Assembly: GCF_003675385.1 (NCBI RefSeq)
Contig: NZ_RCWZ01000002.1
Span: 1,240,001 to 1,304,000, forward strand
Source: Mucilaginibacter kameinonensis
Lineage (GTDB): Bacteria > Bacteroidota > Bacteroidia > Sphingobacteriales > Sphingobacteriaceae
Length of the DNA: 64,000 nucleotides
Direction: 5' to 3'
Shown here one piece after another: positions 35,697-44,592 of the stretch. A program made the position numbers and the translations under genes. Below the pieces are notes generated by a model, which saw only the letters and a program-made list of their open reading frames with translations, was not told the origin of the DNA and did no database searches. How positions within the stretch are numbered: the first letter of the stretch is position 1; every line of letters starts with the position of its first letter.

Positions 35697-36575
35697 TCAC
35701 CGGTTGCTGTTGATAATCTGTTTCAGACCGGGCTCGCAGGTAAGTAAATGCCATCCGCCAAAAACTACAAATACCTTGTTGTGTGTCTTAAGTAGGCCGT
35801 CGATGGTACGAAGTAGGTTTTGATCCCTAATCTCTTTAGAAGCCCTGCCAATTTGCTGAAACTTTCCTTTTGGGTCAAACGGATTAGTAGGTTCTAATTC
35901 TTCCAGTTTAAACGGACGGCTAAGCAGTTTTTGATAGCTGGCTTCGTAAAATTCAAGCGTTTGCTCGGATGGAGAGAGCTTAATCGCTCCGGTTTTCATA
36001 ATATAGCCCTGGATGAATTTGGCATAATTTGCTTTAAAATCTGAGCTATCTGTAATAGGCGGTCGTTGTCCCCACATAAAACGTTCAGTAGCTATATAAG
36101 CTAAAAATTCACCCGTAGTGTACCTTTTCAAAAGTTCCCTAAATTCCAGACTATCGGTCATATCGCCGTTAACCGTATTTATTTTAAGGCTGTCGGCAAG
36201 AATTTTAGTAAGCCCTATTTCGCCATCCTTTTGTATGGCTTCTTTTTTTGAGGTGAAAACTTTTTTAGATACATCACCACCTTCATTAACACAAACATCC
36301 GGCTTAAATTCAAAAAAGGCTTTTTCTATCTCCGTAAACATGGGATTTTTGGTATCGCTGTTATCCGGCAGGTGATTGACGCCGCAAAAAACGATCTCCT
36401 TTTTATCATTTTTAAATCTTAGGATATAGGGATTAGCCGGTAGGTGACCGGCAGCATCCAGTTTGATTTTTAAATAACTAACTGTGGGGTAAACTTTAGG
36501 TGAAGCTTTGTCTTTGTTGCCTCCACAGCCAAATAGGGCCGAGGATAATAACAGTAGTATCGTTATATGTTTCAT
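35697..36575 (-). CDS. TraB/TIKI-like lipoprotein
   Basis: A 292-residue predicted lipoprotein (lipobox ALFGC, Cys17). The core resembles the TraB/GumN/TIKI superfamily of putative metalloproteases: an N-terminal IVFCGVNHLPDNSD (the GxxH block), a middle FKPDVCVNEGG, and a C-terminal VFVVFGGWHLLTCEPGL (the second GxxH block). Between them is a helical region with EFLAYIATERFMWGQRPP. The proposed activity is membrane-side peptide cleavage, but that is unproven for bacterial members. The Gfo/Idh/MocA gene lies 17 bases upstream and may be co-transcribed. Confidence 0.7.
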   Translation of the reverse strand: MKHITILLLLSSALFGCGGNKDKASPKVYPTVSYLKIKLDAAGHLPANPYILRFKNDKKEIVFCGVNHLPDNSDTKNPMFTEIEKAFFEFKPDVCVNEGGDVSKKVFTSKKEAIQKDGEIGLTKILADSLKINTVNGDMTDSLEFRELLKRYTTGEFLAYIATERFMWGQRPPITDSSDFKANYAKFIQGYIMKTGAIKLSPSEQTLEFYEASYQKLLSRPFKLEELEPTNPFDPKGKFQQIGRASKEIRDQNLLRTIDGLLKTHNKVFVVFGGWHLLTCEPGLKQIINSNR

Positions 36576-36592
36576 CGGCCCTATTGTGTTTG

Positions 36593-37795
36593 TTATAATA
36601 CGATGCGTTTACCTTCTTTTATCGATCGTTTAGCAGCATCAAGGATCTGCATCACTATCATGTTATATTTTAATGATGAACGGTCATCAGGGTTTCTGAG
36701 CGGATTTTGCAAAGCGGCAGTAAAATATGCAACAGGTGCGTCGGCAGGCGAAACAAGCGGTGTTGCTTTATAGCCTCGCACTCGGTTATTAACTTTTAGT
36801 TCCACGCTATCCTTATCAAAAGCATGAATATAACCCTTAGCTCCAAAAATCTCCATATCCTTAATGCTGAAAGGCCAGTTCCACGAAGCCTCTATTTGTC
36901 CGGTGGCATTGGCGTATTCAACTATTATAGTGGCGTCATCTTCAACTTTGGGGTATACGTTGGGTTTGTAATGCCTTGCAATGGCGGTTACCGCTATTGG
37001 GCGCTGGCCTTTCATTAGCCAGGTCATTAAATCGGCACCATAGCAGCCAAAATCGTTAAGCGCACCTGCGCCATTCAGAACAGGATCGGTAAGCCAGCTC
37101 AGGAAATCTTCACTGCAACCAATTTCACGAGGACCCTGATGTCCGTCATGAACTACCATTCTGCGGATCATGCCTACGCTATCCAGCTTAACTGTATTAT
37201 AAGCATCCTGGAACGATGGATACCAGGTAGTTTCATAGTTGGTTAATACCTTAACGTAATATTTGAGCGCCAGGAATTCCATGCGTTTAGCCTGTTCAAG
37301 GGTAGCTGCCAAAGGTTTTTCAACCATAACAGAAATACCCAAAGGCGCGCAGGTTTCCACAATATCAACATGTTTGCCAACCTCATTGTAACCTAATACA
37401 ATGGCAGGTTTGCGGGTAATACACATTTTCTTCAGATCCTCAAAAAACAGGGAATCGGGCAGGTTATATGCTTTGCCAAATTTTTCCCAAAGCTTCTTGT
37501 TGGGTTCGGCAATACCTACAATATTCACGTTGCCTTTACGATACTCACTTAATATCAGGTGAATATGATCGTGGTTTAAACCCATTATGCCCACTTTTAA
37601 AGTAGGCACAGGTTTGTGAACTGCCGGTACCGTATCCTTTTTGGCTTTATTAACTGAGTCGGCAGGTAAAGTCACTGCTGGGGCAGGAGTAGGTGCAGGA
37701 ACCGGTTGCGGAGGTGTTGTTTGCGCCGATGCAATGCCTATACCGCTTAAAATAAGCGCAGTTGTAGTTAACAGTAGTTTTAATTTGGTTTTCAT
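36593..37795 (-). CDS. exported Gfo/Idh/MocA-type oxidoreductase
   Basis: A 400-residue protein with a Sec signal peptide (ends GIASAQTT, residue 25), a Pro/Ala/Thr linker (residues 26-66), and a Gfo/Idh/MocA domain. The nucleotide fold starts LKVGIMGLNHDHIHLIL and has the family EKPLAATLEQAKRMEF motif; the C-terminal half binds the sugar. These enzymes oxidise or remodel sugars with NAD(P). An exported one must carry its cofactor across the membrane, which normally needs Tat, yet no twin-arginine is present. Its first bases lie about 30 bases from the end of ruvB in the same direction. Confidence 0.85.
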   Translation of the reverse strand: MKTKLKLLLTTTALILSGIGIASAQTTPPQPVPAPTPAPAVTLPADSVNKAKKDTVPAVHKPVPTLKVGIMGLNHDHIHLILSEYRKGNVNIVGIAEPNKKLWEKFGKAYNLPDSLFFEDLKKMCITRKPAIVLGYNEVGKHVDIVETCAPLGISVMVEKPLAATLEQAKRMEFLALKYYVKVLTNYETTWYPSFQDAYNTVKLDSVGMIRRMVVHDGHQGPREIGCSEDFLSWLTDPVLNGAGALNDFGCYGADLMTWLMKGQRPIAVTAIARHYKPNVYPKVEDDATIIVEYANATGQIEASWNWPFSIKDMEIFGAKGYIHAFDKDSVELKVNNRVRGYKATPLVSPADAPVAYFTAALQNPLRNPDDRSSLKYNMIVMQILDAAKRSIKEGKRIVL

Positions 37796-37824
37796 GATTG
37801 GTGGCGATGTATGTAGGTTTTATA

Positions 37825-38847
37825 TCAAAATAATGATGGATTTCCCCCCAGCTTTATCTTGCCCAGATGTTTGTAGGCGGCTTCGGTAACTTCACGCCCA
37901 CGCGCTGTGCGCATGATAAAGCCTTCCTGTATCAGAAATGGTTCGTAAACTTCTTCAATGGTGCCCTCGTCCTCACCAACTGCTGTGGCTACAGTTTTTA
38001 AGCCAACAGGGCCGCCCTTAAACTTATCAATAATGGTCAACAGGATCTTGTTGTCCATTTCGTCAAGGCCGTGACTGTCTACGTTTAAGGCATTAAGCGC
38101 ATATTCAGCAATCTCAGTATCAATTTTGCCGTTGCCTTTAATCTGGGCAAAATCACGTGTGCGGCGAAGCAGCGCATTGGCAATACGTGGGGTACCACGG
38201 CTCCGGCGGGCAATTTCATACGCGCCCTCATCGGTAATAGGAGTTTTTAATATCGATGCCGAACGTAATACAATGGTGGTAAGCAGTTTTGCATCATAAT
38301 ATTCTAACCGGGAGTTGATCCCAAACCTGGCCCTTAACGGTGCGGTAAGCAAGCCCGAACGGGTAGTGGCACCAACCAATGTGAACGGATTAAGGGAGAT
38401 CTGTACCGAGCGGGCATTGGGGCCGCTCTCCAGCATAATATCTATCTTAAAATCCTCCATGGCCGAGTATAAATATTCCTCAACCAGCGGACTTAAACGG
38501 TGAATTTCGTCAATAAAAAGGATGTCGCCTGTTTCCAGGTTGGTAAGCAAGCCTGCCAAATCTCCTGGTTTATCCAAAACAGGACCCGAAGTGATTTTAA
38601 TACCGACGCCCATTTCGTTGGCAATAATGTGTGATAGGGTAGTTTTACCCAAACCCGGAGGGCCATGCAACAATACATGGTCAAGCGCCTCGCCCCGCTG
38701 GCGGGCTGCCTGTACAAAGATCTTTAAGTTGGCTAATATTTTATGCTGACCGGTAAAATCCTCAAATTGCTGAGGCCGTAATACTTTTTCAATATCACGT
38801 TCGGCATTGTTGAGGCGTTCACGGTTAGGATCAAGATGCTCATTCAT
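37825..38847 (-). CDS. ruvB: Holliday junction ATP-dependent DNA helicase RuvB
   Basis: A 340-residue AAA+ motor that drives branch migration with RuvA. Walker A is [15 protein letters not shown] (near 60), Walker [11 protein letters not shown] (about 110), and the sensor and arginine-finger region has [18 protein letters not shown]. The C-terminal winged helix follows ([17 protein letters not shown]). The frame is open from a TTG at 38853, but the ATG at 38847 ([12 protein letters not shown]) fits the family N terminus. The upstream interval holds inverted word repeats. Confidence 0.97.
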   Translation of the reverse strand: MNEHLDPNRERLNNAERDIEKVLRPQQFEDFTGQHKILANLKIFVQAARQRGEALDHVLLHGPPGLGKTTLSHIIANEMGVGIKITSGPVLDKPGDLAGLLTNLETGDILFIDEIHRLSPLVEEYLYSAMEDFKIDIMLESGPNARSVQISLNPFTLVGATTRSGLLTAPLRARFGINSRLEYYDAKLLTTIVLRSASILKTPITDEGAYEIARRSRGTPRIANALLRRTRDFAQIKGNGKIDTEIAEYALNALNVDSHGLDEMDNKILLTIIDKFKGGPVGLKTVATAVGEDEGTIEEVYEPFLIQEGFIMRTARGREVTEAAYKHLGKIKLGGNPSLF

Positions 38848-38881
38848 TGCCAACGAAATTAGTATTTATTTTTGATTTCGA

Positions 38882-38996
38882 ATTTCGGATGTTCGATTTC
38901 GGATGTTTATTTTAAAATCTTTACAAAAAAAATGATTCCGAATTTATCCTGAATAATCAAAAATAAATCCGAAATCACAATTCCCAAATCCGAAAT
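38882..38996. repeat. inverted word array, ATTTCGGAT / ATCCGAAAT
   Basis: ATTTCGGAT occurs at 38882-38890 and 38896-38904, and its exact reverse complement at 38967-38975 and 38988-38996. The intervening 60 bases are A/T-rich. It fills the gap between the polyprenol-phosphate glycosyltransferase and ruvB. Confidence 0.7.
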
Positions 38997-39000
38997 TAAA

Positions 39001-39732
39001 TCATCCTTCCGGATATTTCCTGAAAATGCTGTTGATCTTCATTTGGATAACACCCAAAAATGCTTCGCGGAAAATACTGGTTGACATTTTAGAGGTACCT
39101 GCAGTACGATCTGTAAATATGATGGGTACTTCAACAAGCTTAAAGCCATGTTTAACGGTGGTATATTTCATCTCAATCTGGAAGGCATAGCCCACAAATT
39201 TGATTTTATTAAGTTGTACGGTTTCCAGTACTTTACGTTTGTAGCACATAAAACCCGCGGTAGCATCCTGCACTTTCATACCGGTTATAAAACGTACATA
39301 AACGGATGCAAAGTAACTCATGAGTACCCTGCTCATTGGCCAGTTTACCACGTTTACACCGGTTACATAACGTGAGCCAATAGCGGCGTCGGCACCATCA
39401 ATGCAGGCTTGCCTTAATTTCAGCAGATCATCCGGATTATGCGAAAAATCGGCATCCATTTCAAAAATATAATCGTAATGGCGGGCAATGCACCATTTAA
39501 AACCGTGTATATAGGCGGTACCCAGTCCTTGTTTACCCGCACGTTCCTCAATAAAAAGGCGTCCGTCATATTCGGGCTGTAAACTTTTTACAATCTGGGG
39601 CGTACCGTCGGGCGATCCGTCGTCAATGATCAGAATATGGAAATCATGAGGCAGAGAAAATACTTTGCGGATCATCCGCTCGATATTTTCCTTCTCATTA
39701 TAGGTAGGTATGATTACAACGCTATCGGGCAC
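39001..39732 (-). CDS. polyprenol-phosphate mannosyltransferase-like GT2 enzyme
   Basis: A 243-residue GT-A family 2 glycosyltransferase of the dolichyl/polyprenyl-phosphate mannose synthase type. The N-terminal nucleotide-sugar site is VVIIPTYNEKENIERMI and LIIDDGSPDGTPQIV; the metal-binding motif is FEMDADFSHNPDD; the acceptor region is DGADAAIGSRYVTG. No C-terminal membrane helices are present, so it is the soluble-type enzyme acting at the inner leaflet. The usual product is polyprenyl-P-mannose (or similar), a donor for periplasmic glycan or protein glycosylation. The ATG at 39732 is fixed by the PTYNE strand. Confidence 0.92.
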   Translation of the reverse strand: MPDSVVIIPTYNEKENIERMIRKVFSLPHDFHILIIDDGSPDGTPQIVKSLQPEYDGRLFIEERAGKQGLGTAYIHGFKWCIARHYDYIFEMDADFSHNPDDLLKLRQACIDGADAAIGSRYVTGVNVVNWPMSRVLMSYFASVYVRFITGMKVQDATAGFMCYKRKVLETVQLNKIKFVGYAFQIEMKYTTVKHGFKLVEVPIIFTDRTAGTSKMSTSIFREAFLGVIQMKINSIFRKYPEG

Positions 39733-39800
39733 TGAACAGTATTTTGAAAATTAGGTAATATTTAGGGTGCGAAATTAATCAATTTAAAGGGCATCAAAAC

Positions 39801-39832
39801 AAAAAAAAAGGAAAGCTTGCGCTATCCTTTTC
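39801..39832 (-). terminator. intrinsic terminator of the POT transporter gene
   Basis: On the minus strand the stem AAAAGGATAGC pairs with GCTTTCCTTTT (one mismatch) over a GCAA loop, followed by a run of T, six bases beyond the stop at 39846. Confidence 0.8.
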
Positions 39833-39845
39833 TTGTTTTAATATT

Positions 39846-41324
39846 TTAAAGATTATTCGTGTCGGCAATAACCTGGTTTTCCTCGTACGGATCTGTAATG
39901 TAGTTTCTTTCTTTAAGGCGCGGAGAAACAAACAGGAATATGATGATGAACACACAAATAAAGGTCACAAAAAACCATTCATAATTAGCGCCTTTCAGGT
40001 TTTTAGCCCACCAGCCGCCATCTTCAATAAGTCCGTTAACAAGGGCGGTGATCAGGTTTCCGAATGAAACAACAAGGAACCAAATACCTGACATGGTACT
40101 TTTCATTGATTTTGGAGAATGGGTATAAGCGTATTCAAGGCCGGTAATTGATACCAATACTTCTGCAGCTGATAATATTAAAAAGGCCAGTACCTGCCAC
40201 CACATGGAAGGTGCGCCACCATTATCAATACTAACATGGGTAAAACCAATAACAACAAATGATAATGCAGTTAAAACCAATCCGGCACCAAGTCTGCGTA
40301 AAGGTGTTGTTTTTAATCCGATCTTATCTAAATTAGGATAAATCAGATAGTTAAAGAGTGGTATGAATAGCAGAAGGAAAATAGTATTAAATGTAGACAT
40401 TGAGCCCGGTTCTATCTGGAATGAGGTAAAACCGAGATTAATGTTACGATCCATTTTTGCAGCATAAAGCGTCCATTCTGAAAGGCACTGGTCCCAAACA
40501 GCCCAAAACGCCAATGCAAAAAAGAATACGGCAATTACGCGGTATACCGCTTTAACTCCTTCAACACGTTCCGGATCATAACTTTCTTTAGCAATATCAA
40601 GGAATGATTGGCCAGGTTTCCTTTTACTCAAATTGGTAAGTGCATACCATGTAATAAACACCAGGTTGTTTCGGTTTACGCCCTGCGGAGGCACTTTTAC
40701 ATATTTTTTGCGGCCCATGAAAAATATAACAGTCGCCAAACCCATTAATATGCCGGGAATGCCGAAAGCCCATTTAGGGCCATAATATTTGTAAATAGTA
40801 GGGATAGCAACAGTAGATAGCATAGAGCCCGCGTTTATGCTAAAGTAAAACCAGCCGTAAACCTTTGATAGCAAATCTTGATTGCTGGCATCAAACTGGT
40901 CGCCTACGTTAGCCGAAACGCACGATTTGATACCACCGGCGCCGATAGCTACAACAAGCATACCTATCTCGAAACCGCTAAGACTGGTATCAAACATAGC
41001 CAGCAAAAGGTGGCCAAGGCAATACACCATGGAAATATAAAGGATGAGTTTGTATTTACCGGTAAACCAGTCGGCCACCATACCGCCTACAAATGGCAAA
41101 GCGTAGGCCACCATCACAAATAAGTGATTCAATTTATTGGCATGGGCATCAGCCTGTTGAGCCAATGCTTGAGCCCCGGTAGGGTTAAAGAATTGTTTTA
41201 CCAAAAATAAGGTGAGTATGGAACGCATGCCATAAAAGCTAAAACGTTCTGCGGCTTCGTTGCCAATAATGTAAGGGACGCTCTTGGGGAATCGAGATTT
41301 TAGGGGAGCAGTTTTTTCTTGCAT
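39846..41324 (-). CDS. POT-family proton-coupled oligopeptide transporter
   Basis: A 492-residue inner-membrane transporter of the POT/PTR branch of the major facilitator superfamily. These import di- and tripeptides with protons. The N-terminal motif ExxERFxxYG is present (NEAAERFSFYGMRSIL), and the second family block is AFGIPGILMGLATVIFF with VYGWFYFSINAGSM. Twelve to fourteen helices can be drawn. The start ATG at 41324 gives the expected length. It is transcribed alone, with its own terminator. Peptide versus other substrates cannot be separated from sequence alone, but peptides are by far the most likely. Confidence 0.94.
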   Translation of the reverse strand: MQEKTAPLKSRFPKSVPYIIGNEAAERFSFYGMRSILTLFLVKQFFNPTGAQALAQQADAHANKLNHLFVMVAYALPFVGGMVADWFTGKYKLILYISMVYCLGHLLLAMFDTSLSGFEIGMLVVAIGAGGIKSCVSANVGDQFDASNQDLLSKVYGWFYFSINAGSMLSTVAIPTIYKYYGPKWAFGIPGILMGLATVIFFMGRKKYVKVPPQGVNRNNLVFITWYALTNLSKRKPGQSFLDIAKESYDPERVEGVKAVYRVIAVFFFALAFWAVWDQCLSEWTLYAAKMDRNINLGFTSFQIEPGSMSTFNTIFLLLFIPLFNYLIYPNLDKIGLKTTPLRRLGAGLVLTALSFVVIGFTHVSIDNGGAPSMWWQVLAFLILSAAEVLVSITGLEYAYTHSPKSMKSTMSGIWFLVVSFGNLITALVNGLIEDGGWWAKNLKGANYEWFFVTFICVFIIIFLFVSPRLKERNYITDPYEENQVIADTNNL

Positions 41325-41445
41325 CAGTTAACTTAAAAATTTGCTAAAGGTAATATAAATCTTCTAAACCAAAATTTAATACCGAAAGTGGGATACTTTA
41401 TGTAACAAAATGGTTAATTTTTGATTATTGCTGTTATTTAATTTC

Positions 41446-42372
41446 TTAATGACGTGTTGGCACGAGTGCGCGATCTTTCGCCGCTTGTTTTTTAGGATCA
41501 ACATATTCCGTATCGGTAGCTGAAGATTCTCCGCTGGAAATATTACGCATGTCGAGGTCTTCTACATAAGTCCAGCGCCCTTCTTTCAGTTTATAGCCAT
41601 CGTAACTCAGATCCGGGCCAAACGTTTCGGGTTTATCTTTGCTCCTGCCATCGGGGGCCGAAAGATGGTCGAAAACAATCAGATTTTGTTCGGGGAGATA
41701 CCGCAATAGCATAGATACCTGCCTGGCGTATTCAAATACCACCCTGTCGCGGGTTTTGCCGTTACCATTAAATACAGGCATGCCAAATTCAGGTACACCG
41801 TTATTAAAGGAGATTACATCGATCACTTTTTTGGTGGATTTTACAGTGTTACCTTTCCAACCTAATAATACGTAGTAAGGTTTAGGACCATACACCGGCA
41901 TTATTTTATAATATTGGGCGCCATACCATTTATGGCTATCGGTTACGGAATCTTCCGGGTTTTTTTGAAGCGGTGAATAATCTTCAAGCGGGAACATTTT
42001 AAGCGCGCCGCCGGTATTTATTTGTACTGTACCGTAAAAGCGGTAGCTGCCATCAAGGTTGATGACATGCCAACTCAGGATACGAAAACGGTTATCGGGC
42101 GAGTTAACAATACTTATGCTTTTGAGCGAATCAAAGGGGAACAGGAAAGAGTTATTGATTTTTAAGGCCTGTACCAATGTTTTGATGAACTGATAATTGG
42201 CATTTTTACGCTCCATATCATTTTCATCATTCACAATTTTTTTGCCGAGTTTGGCCAGACTATCCTGGTACTCGTTGAGCTTTTTTAGCCGGGTACCCTC
42301 ATCATAATACTGTGCAAAGCTTTGCAGACAAAGTAATATTGAAAATGCAGTCAGAAGCGCTTTTTTTGTCAC
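41446..42372 (-). CDS. exported hypothetical protein, 308 residues
   Basis: A protein with a Sec signal peptide (MTKKALLTAFSILLCLQSFAQ, cleavage after residue 19-21 or so) and no domain I can name. The mature part has helices (residues 25-75) then alternating strands (SYRFYGTVQINTGGALKMF, YYVLLGWKGNTVKSTKKVIDVI). It ends in a Ser/Lys-rich tail (DPKKQAAKDRALVPT). Such exported proteins are common in Bacteroidota. The function is unknown. It is a single gene. Confidence 0.65.
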   Translation of the reverse strand: MTKKALLTAFSILLCLQSFAQYYDEGTRLKKLNEYQDSLAKLGKKIVNDENDMERKNANYQFIKTLVQALKINNSFLFPFDSLKSISIVNSPDNRFRILSWHVINLDGSYRFYGTVQINTGGALKMFPLEDYSPLQKNPEDSVTDSHKWYGAQYYKIMPVYGPKPYYVLLGWKGNTVKSTKKVIDVISFNNGVPEFGMPVFNGNGKTRDRVVFEYARQVSMLLRYLPEQNLIVFDHLSAPDGRSKDKPETFGPDLSYDGYKLKEGRWTYVEDLDMRNISSGESSATDTEYVDPKKQAAKDRALVPTRH

Positions 42373-42471
42373 TATTTTAATTAATTAGGTGAGCTTATTT
42401 ATATCAGTGCCGGGTATAAAACAAGCTTTATGAAAGCTGTTATACCTTACAATTATATAAGTTTTAGGGTA

Positions 42472-43650
42472 TTAACGTAAATTTTCGATAACCATTGCGC
42501 TCGCGCCGCCGCCACCATTACAAATGCCGGCCGCGCCGTATTTGCCGTTGTTTTGTTTTAATACGTGTAAAAGCGTTACAATGATCCGGGCACCTGAGGC
42601 ACCAAGAGGATGCCCCAATGAAACAGCTCCGCCGTTAACGTTCACCTTTTCGGGGTCGAGATTTAAAAGTTGGTTATTGGCTATTGATACTACAGAGAAG
42701 GCCTCATTGATCTCAAAAAAATCAATATCCGAAGCTTGAAGACCGGCCCTGTGCAACGCAAGCGGAATAGCTTTTGATGGCGCGGTTGTAAACCACTCCG
42801 GCGCTTGCTGCGCATCTGCGTGAGAGACTATTTTGGCAAGCGGTTTTATGCCGAGTTCATCAGCCTTTTCACGGCTCATGAGTACTACCGCGGCAGCGCC
42901 ATCATTTAAGGTTGATGCATTTGCGGCTGTAACAGTACCGTCCTTTTTAAATACCGGTTTTAGGGTTGGGATCTTATCAAACTTTACTGTGTTAGGCTCC
43001 TCGTCTTCGGCAAACATGGTGATGTCCCCCTTTTTATCTTTAAGACCAACAGGGGTAATTTCGTCTTTGAATTTGCCATCGCTCTGGGCCTTCTGAGCGC
43101 GGTGATAAGATAATATAGCGTAGGCATCCTGCTCTTCGCGGCTGATGTTGCAGTCGGTAGCACAAAGTTCGGCTGCCGAACCCATATGATAGTCGTTATA
43201 TACATCCCAAAGACCATCTTTTACCAGCCCGTCAATAATCTGCCCGTTGCCTAAGCGATAGCCGTTGCGGGCTTTATCAAGATAGTAAGGCACATTACTC
43301 ATGCTTTCCATACCACCGGCTACTATAATATCATTCTGGCCTATGGCTATGCTTTGGGCAGCCAGCATAATGGCTTTCATGCCCGACGCACATACTTTAT
43401 TAACGGTTGTAGCAGGCAAGTAGGGGAGCCCCGCGAAAATAGCTGCCTGAGTGGCGGGTGCCTGCCCTACATTGGCCGACATCACATTGCCCATGTAAAC
43501 TTCCTGCACCTGGTCGGGCCGTAAACCCGCTTTTTCTACTGCCGATTTGATAACCGCAGCACCAAGCTGTGTGGCGCTTATGGCTGCCAAACTACCTCCA
43601 AAACTGCCTATAGGTGTGCGTGTAGCCGCTACTATTACTACTTCTTTCAT
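42472..43650 (-). CDS. acetyl-CoA acetyltransferase (thiolase)
   Basis: A 392-residue thiolase that condenses or cleaves acetoacetyl-CoA, in short-chain acyl and ketone metabolism. The nucleophilic Cys87 is in [10 protein letters not shown], the C-terminal His is in [11 protein letters not shown] (about 348) and the acid/base Cys in [12 protein letters not shown] (about 379). The frame is open to 43677, but the ATG at 43650 ([15 protein letters not shown]) is the family start. A -7 box lies 24 bases upstream. The length and motifs fit biosynthetic-type acetyl-CoA acetyltransferases. Confidence 0.95.
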   Translation of the reverse strand: MKEVVIVAATRTPIGSFGGSLAAISATQLGAAVIKSAVEKAGLRPDQVQEVYMGNVMSANVGQAPATQAAIFAGLPYLPATTVNKVCASGMKAIMLAAQSIAIGQNDIIVAGGMESMSNVPYYLDKARNGYRLGNGQIIDGLVKDGLWDVYNDYHMGSAAELCATDCNISREEQDAYAILSYHRAQKAQSDGKFKDEITPVGLKDKKGDITMFAEDEEPNTVKFDKIPTLKPVFKKDGTVTAANASTLNDGAAAVVLMSREKADELGIKPLAKIVSHADAQQAPEWFTTAPSKAIPLALHRAGLQASDIDFFEINEAFSVVSIANNQLLNLDPEKVNVNGGAVSLGHPLGASGARIIVTLLHVLKQNNGKYGAAGICNGGGGASAMVIENLR

Positions 43651-43674
43651 GTGTCCCTCATTAAAATTGGTGGG

Positions 43675-43682
43675 CAAATTTA
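43675..43682 (-). promoter_or_regulatory. -7 promoter box for the thiolase gene
   Basis: Minus-strand TAAATTTG is an exact TAnnTTTG match, 24 bases before the ATG at 43650. Confidence 0.5.
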
Positions 43683-43726
43683 GTGATTTGGATGAAAGAA
43701 AATACTATGCATGCATAATAAAAATC

Positions 43727-43872
43727 AGTTGCAGTTTTTCAGCGGCAGTTGCAGTTTTTTAAATCGGATAGTAGTATTGGATAGTTGCAGTTTTTGAGAA
43801 ATGGTGGCAGTTTATTTCGATAGGATAAAAGTATTAAACGTCGGAGCTGCAAACTAATAACTGCAAACTGCC
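43727..43872. repeat. 13-mer word array AGTTGCAGTTTTT with inverted partners
   Basis: AGTTGCAGTTTTT occurs three times exactly (43727-43739, 43747-43759, 43783-43795). GCTGCAAACT and AACTGCAAACTGCC (43845-43872) are approximate inverted counterparts. It fills the interval between the thiolase and the Arc-type gene. Confidence 0.75.
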
Positions 43873-43885
43873 TCTGCTACTGCCA

Positions 43886-44059
43886 CTAATCACCACCTTC
43901 CTTTTTCTTCTTAGTTCCCTTTTTACGGGCAAGCAGGGCTTGTTGCATGAGGTATTCGATCTGGCCATTGGTGCTTCTGAATTCTTCGGCAGCCCAGGTT
44001 TCAATCTCCTTCAACATATCCGGATTAATACGTAATACAAATGCTTTCTTCTCCGCCAT
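43886..44059 (-). CDS. Arc-type ribbon-helix-helix DNA-binding protein, 57 residues
   Basis: A 57-residue protein with the Arc/MetJ ribbon-helix-helix pattern: a short strand (KKAFVLRINPD), helix A (MLKEIETWAAEEF), a turn (RSTNG) and helix B (QIEYLMQQALLARK), then a Lys-rich tail (KKGTKKKKEGGD). Dimers bind DNA through the strand. It is the last gene of a three-gene operon behind the SPFH protein, with one base between the preceding stop and its ATG. An exact 7+7 dyad overlaps the operon promoter and is a good candidate for its operator. Confidence 0.8.
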   Translation of the reverse strand: MAEKKAFVLRINPDMLKEIETWAAEEFRSTNGQIEYLMQQALLARKKGTKKKKEGGD

Positions 44060-44060
44060 A

Positions 44061-44588
44061 TCAACTTGTGGCCGCTGCTTCGGCCTGTTTTAACAAAACT
44101 AAATTTATGCCCAGTAAAGCCAGTAAAGGTAGTTCTGGTACTTTTTTGATCATATCCGGATCGATTTTTATAATAAAAGGTTGTTTTCTGCTCCAAAGCT
44201 TGGTTTCAACACTTAGTATATCGCCCAGCTGTTCGTTTACCCAGGTATAGGTACGTGAAAGGATCTTTTTATTATAAAATGTAGCCGTAAGGCCGTTGTT
44301 TAATTCCAATGTGATCTTGCGGCTCCAGATCTCAGGTGTTATTAAGCCCGTTTCCATGCCGTCGGGCTGTTCAATTATAAGTTTTCTACCTACCCAGCTC
44401 TTGCGTTTTACCATCCAGCTCCCTTTTGCCGTTTCAAGTATACAATTCCGTTTTAAAGCGCCGGTATAGGTGAGCTTACCATAGCTAAACTGCCCATCAG
44501 TAAGCTCATACCATGGTCGCCAAAAGCCATGCCTTAAAACAGGTAGTTCCTGTACACGCAAAAGATCAAAACTTCTGAACTGATCCAT
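44061..44588 (-). CDS. hypothetical protein of the SPFH operon
   Basis: A 175-residue protein with no signal peptide in the form starting at ATG 44588 (MDQFRSFDLLRVQELPVLRH). The frame is also open from 44654, which would add a membrane-like helix but overlap the SPFH gene by 62 bases. The shorter start leaves four bases between genes, as expected for an operon. The central part is beta-rich (KLTYTGALKRNCILETAKGSWMVKRK), with a C-terminal helix (LPLLALLGINLVLLKQAEAA) that may be a membrane tail. I do not recognise the family. Confidence 0.65.
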   Translation of the reverse strand: MDQFRSFDLLRVQELPVLRHGFWRPWYELTDGQFSYGKLTYTGALKRNCILETAKGSWMVKRKSWVGRKLIIEQPDGMETGLITPEIWSRKITLELNNGLTATFYNKKILSRTYTWVNEQLGDILSVETKLWSRKQPFIIKIDPDMIKKVPELPLLALLGINLVLLKQAEAAATS

Positions 44589-44592
44589 AGTA

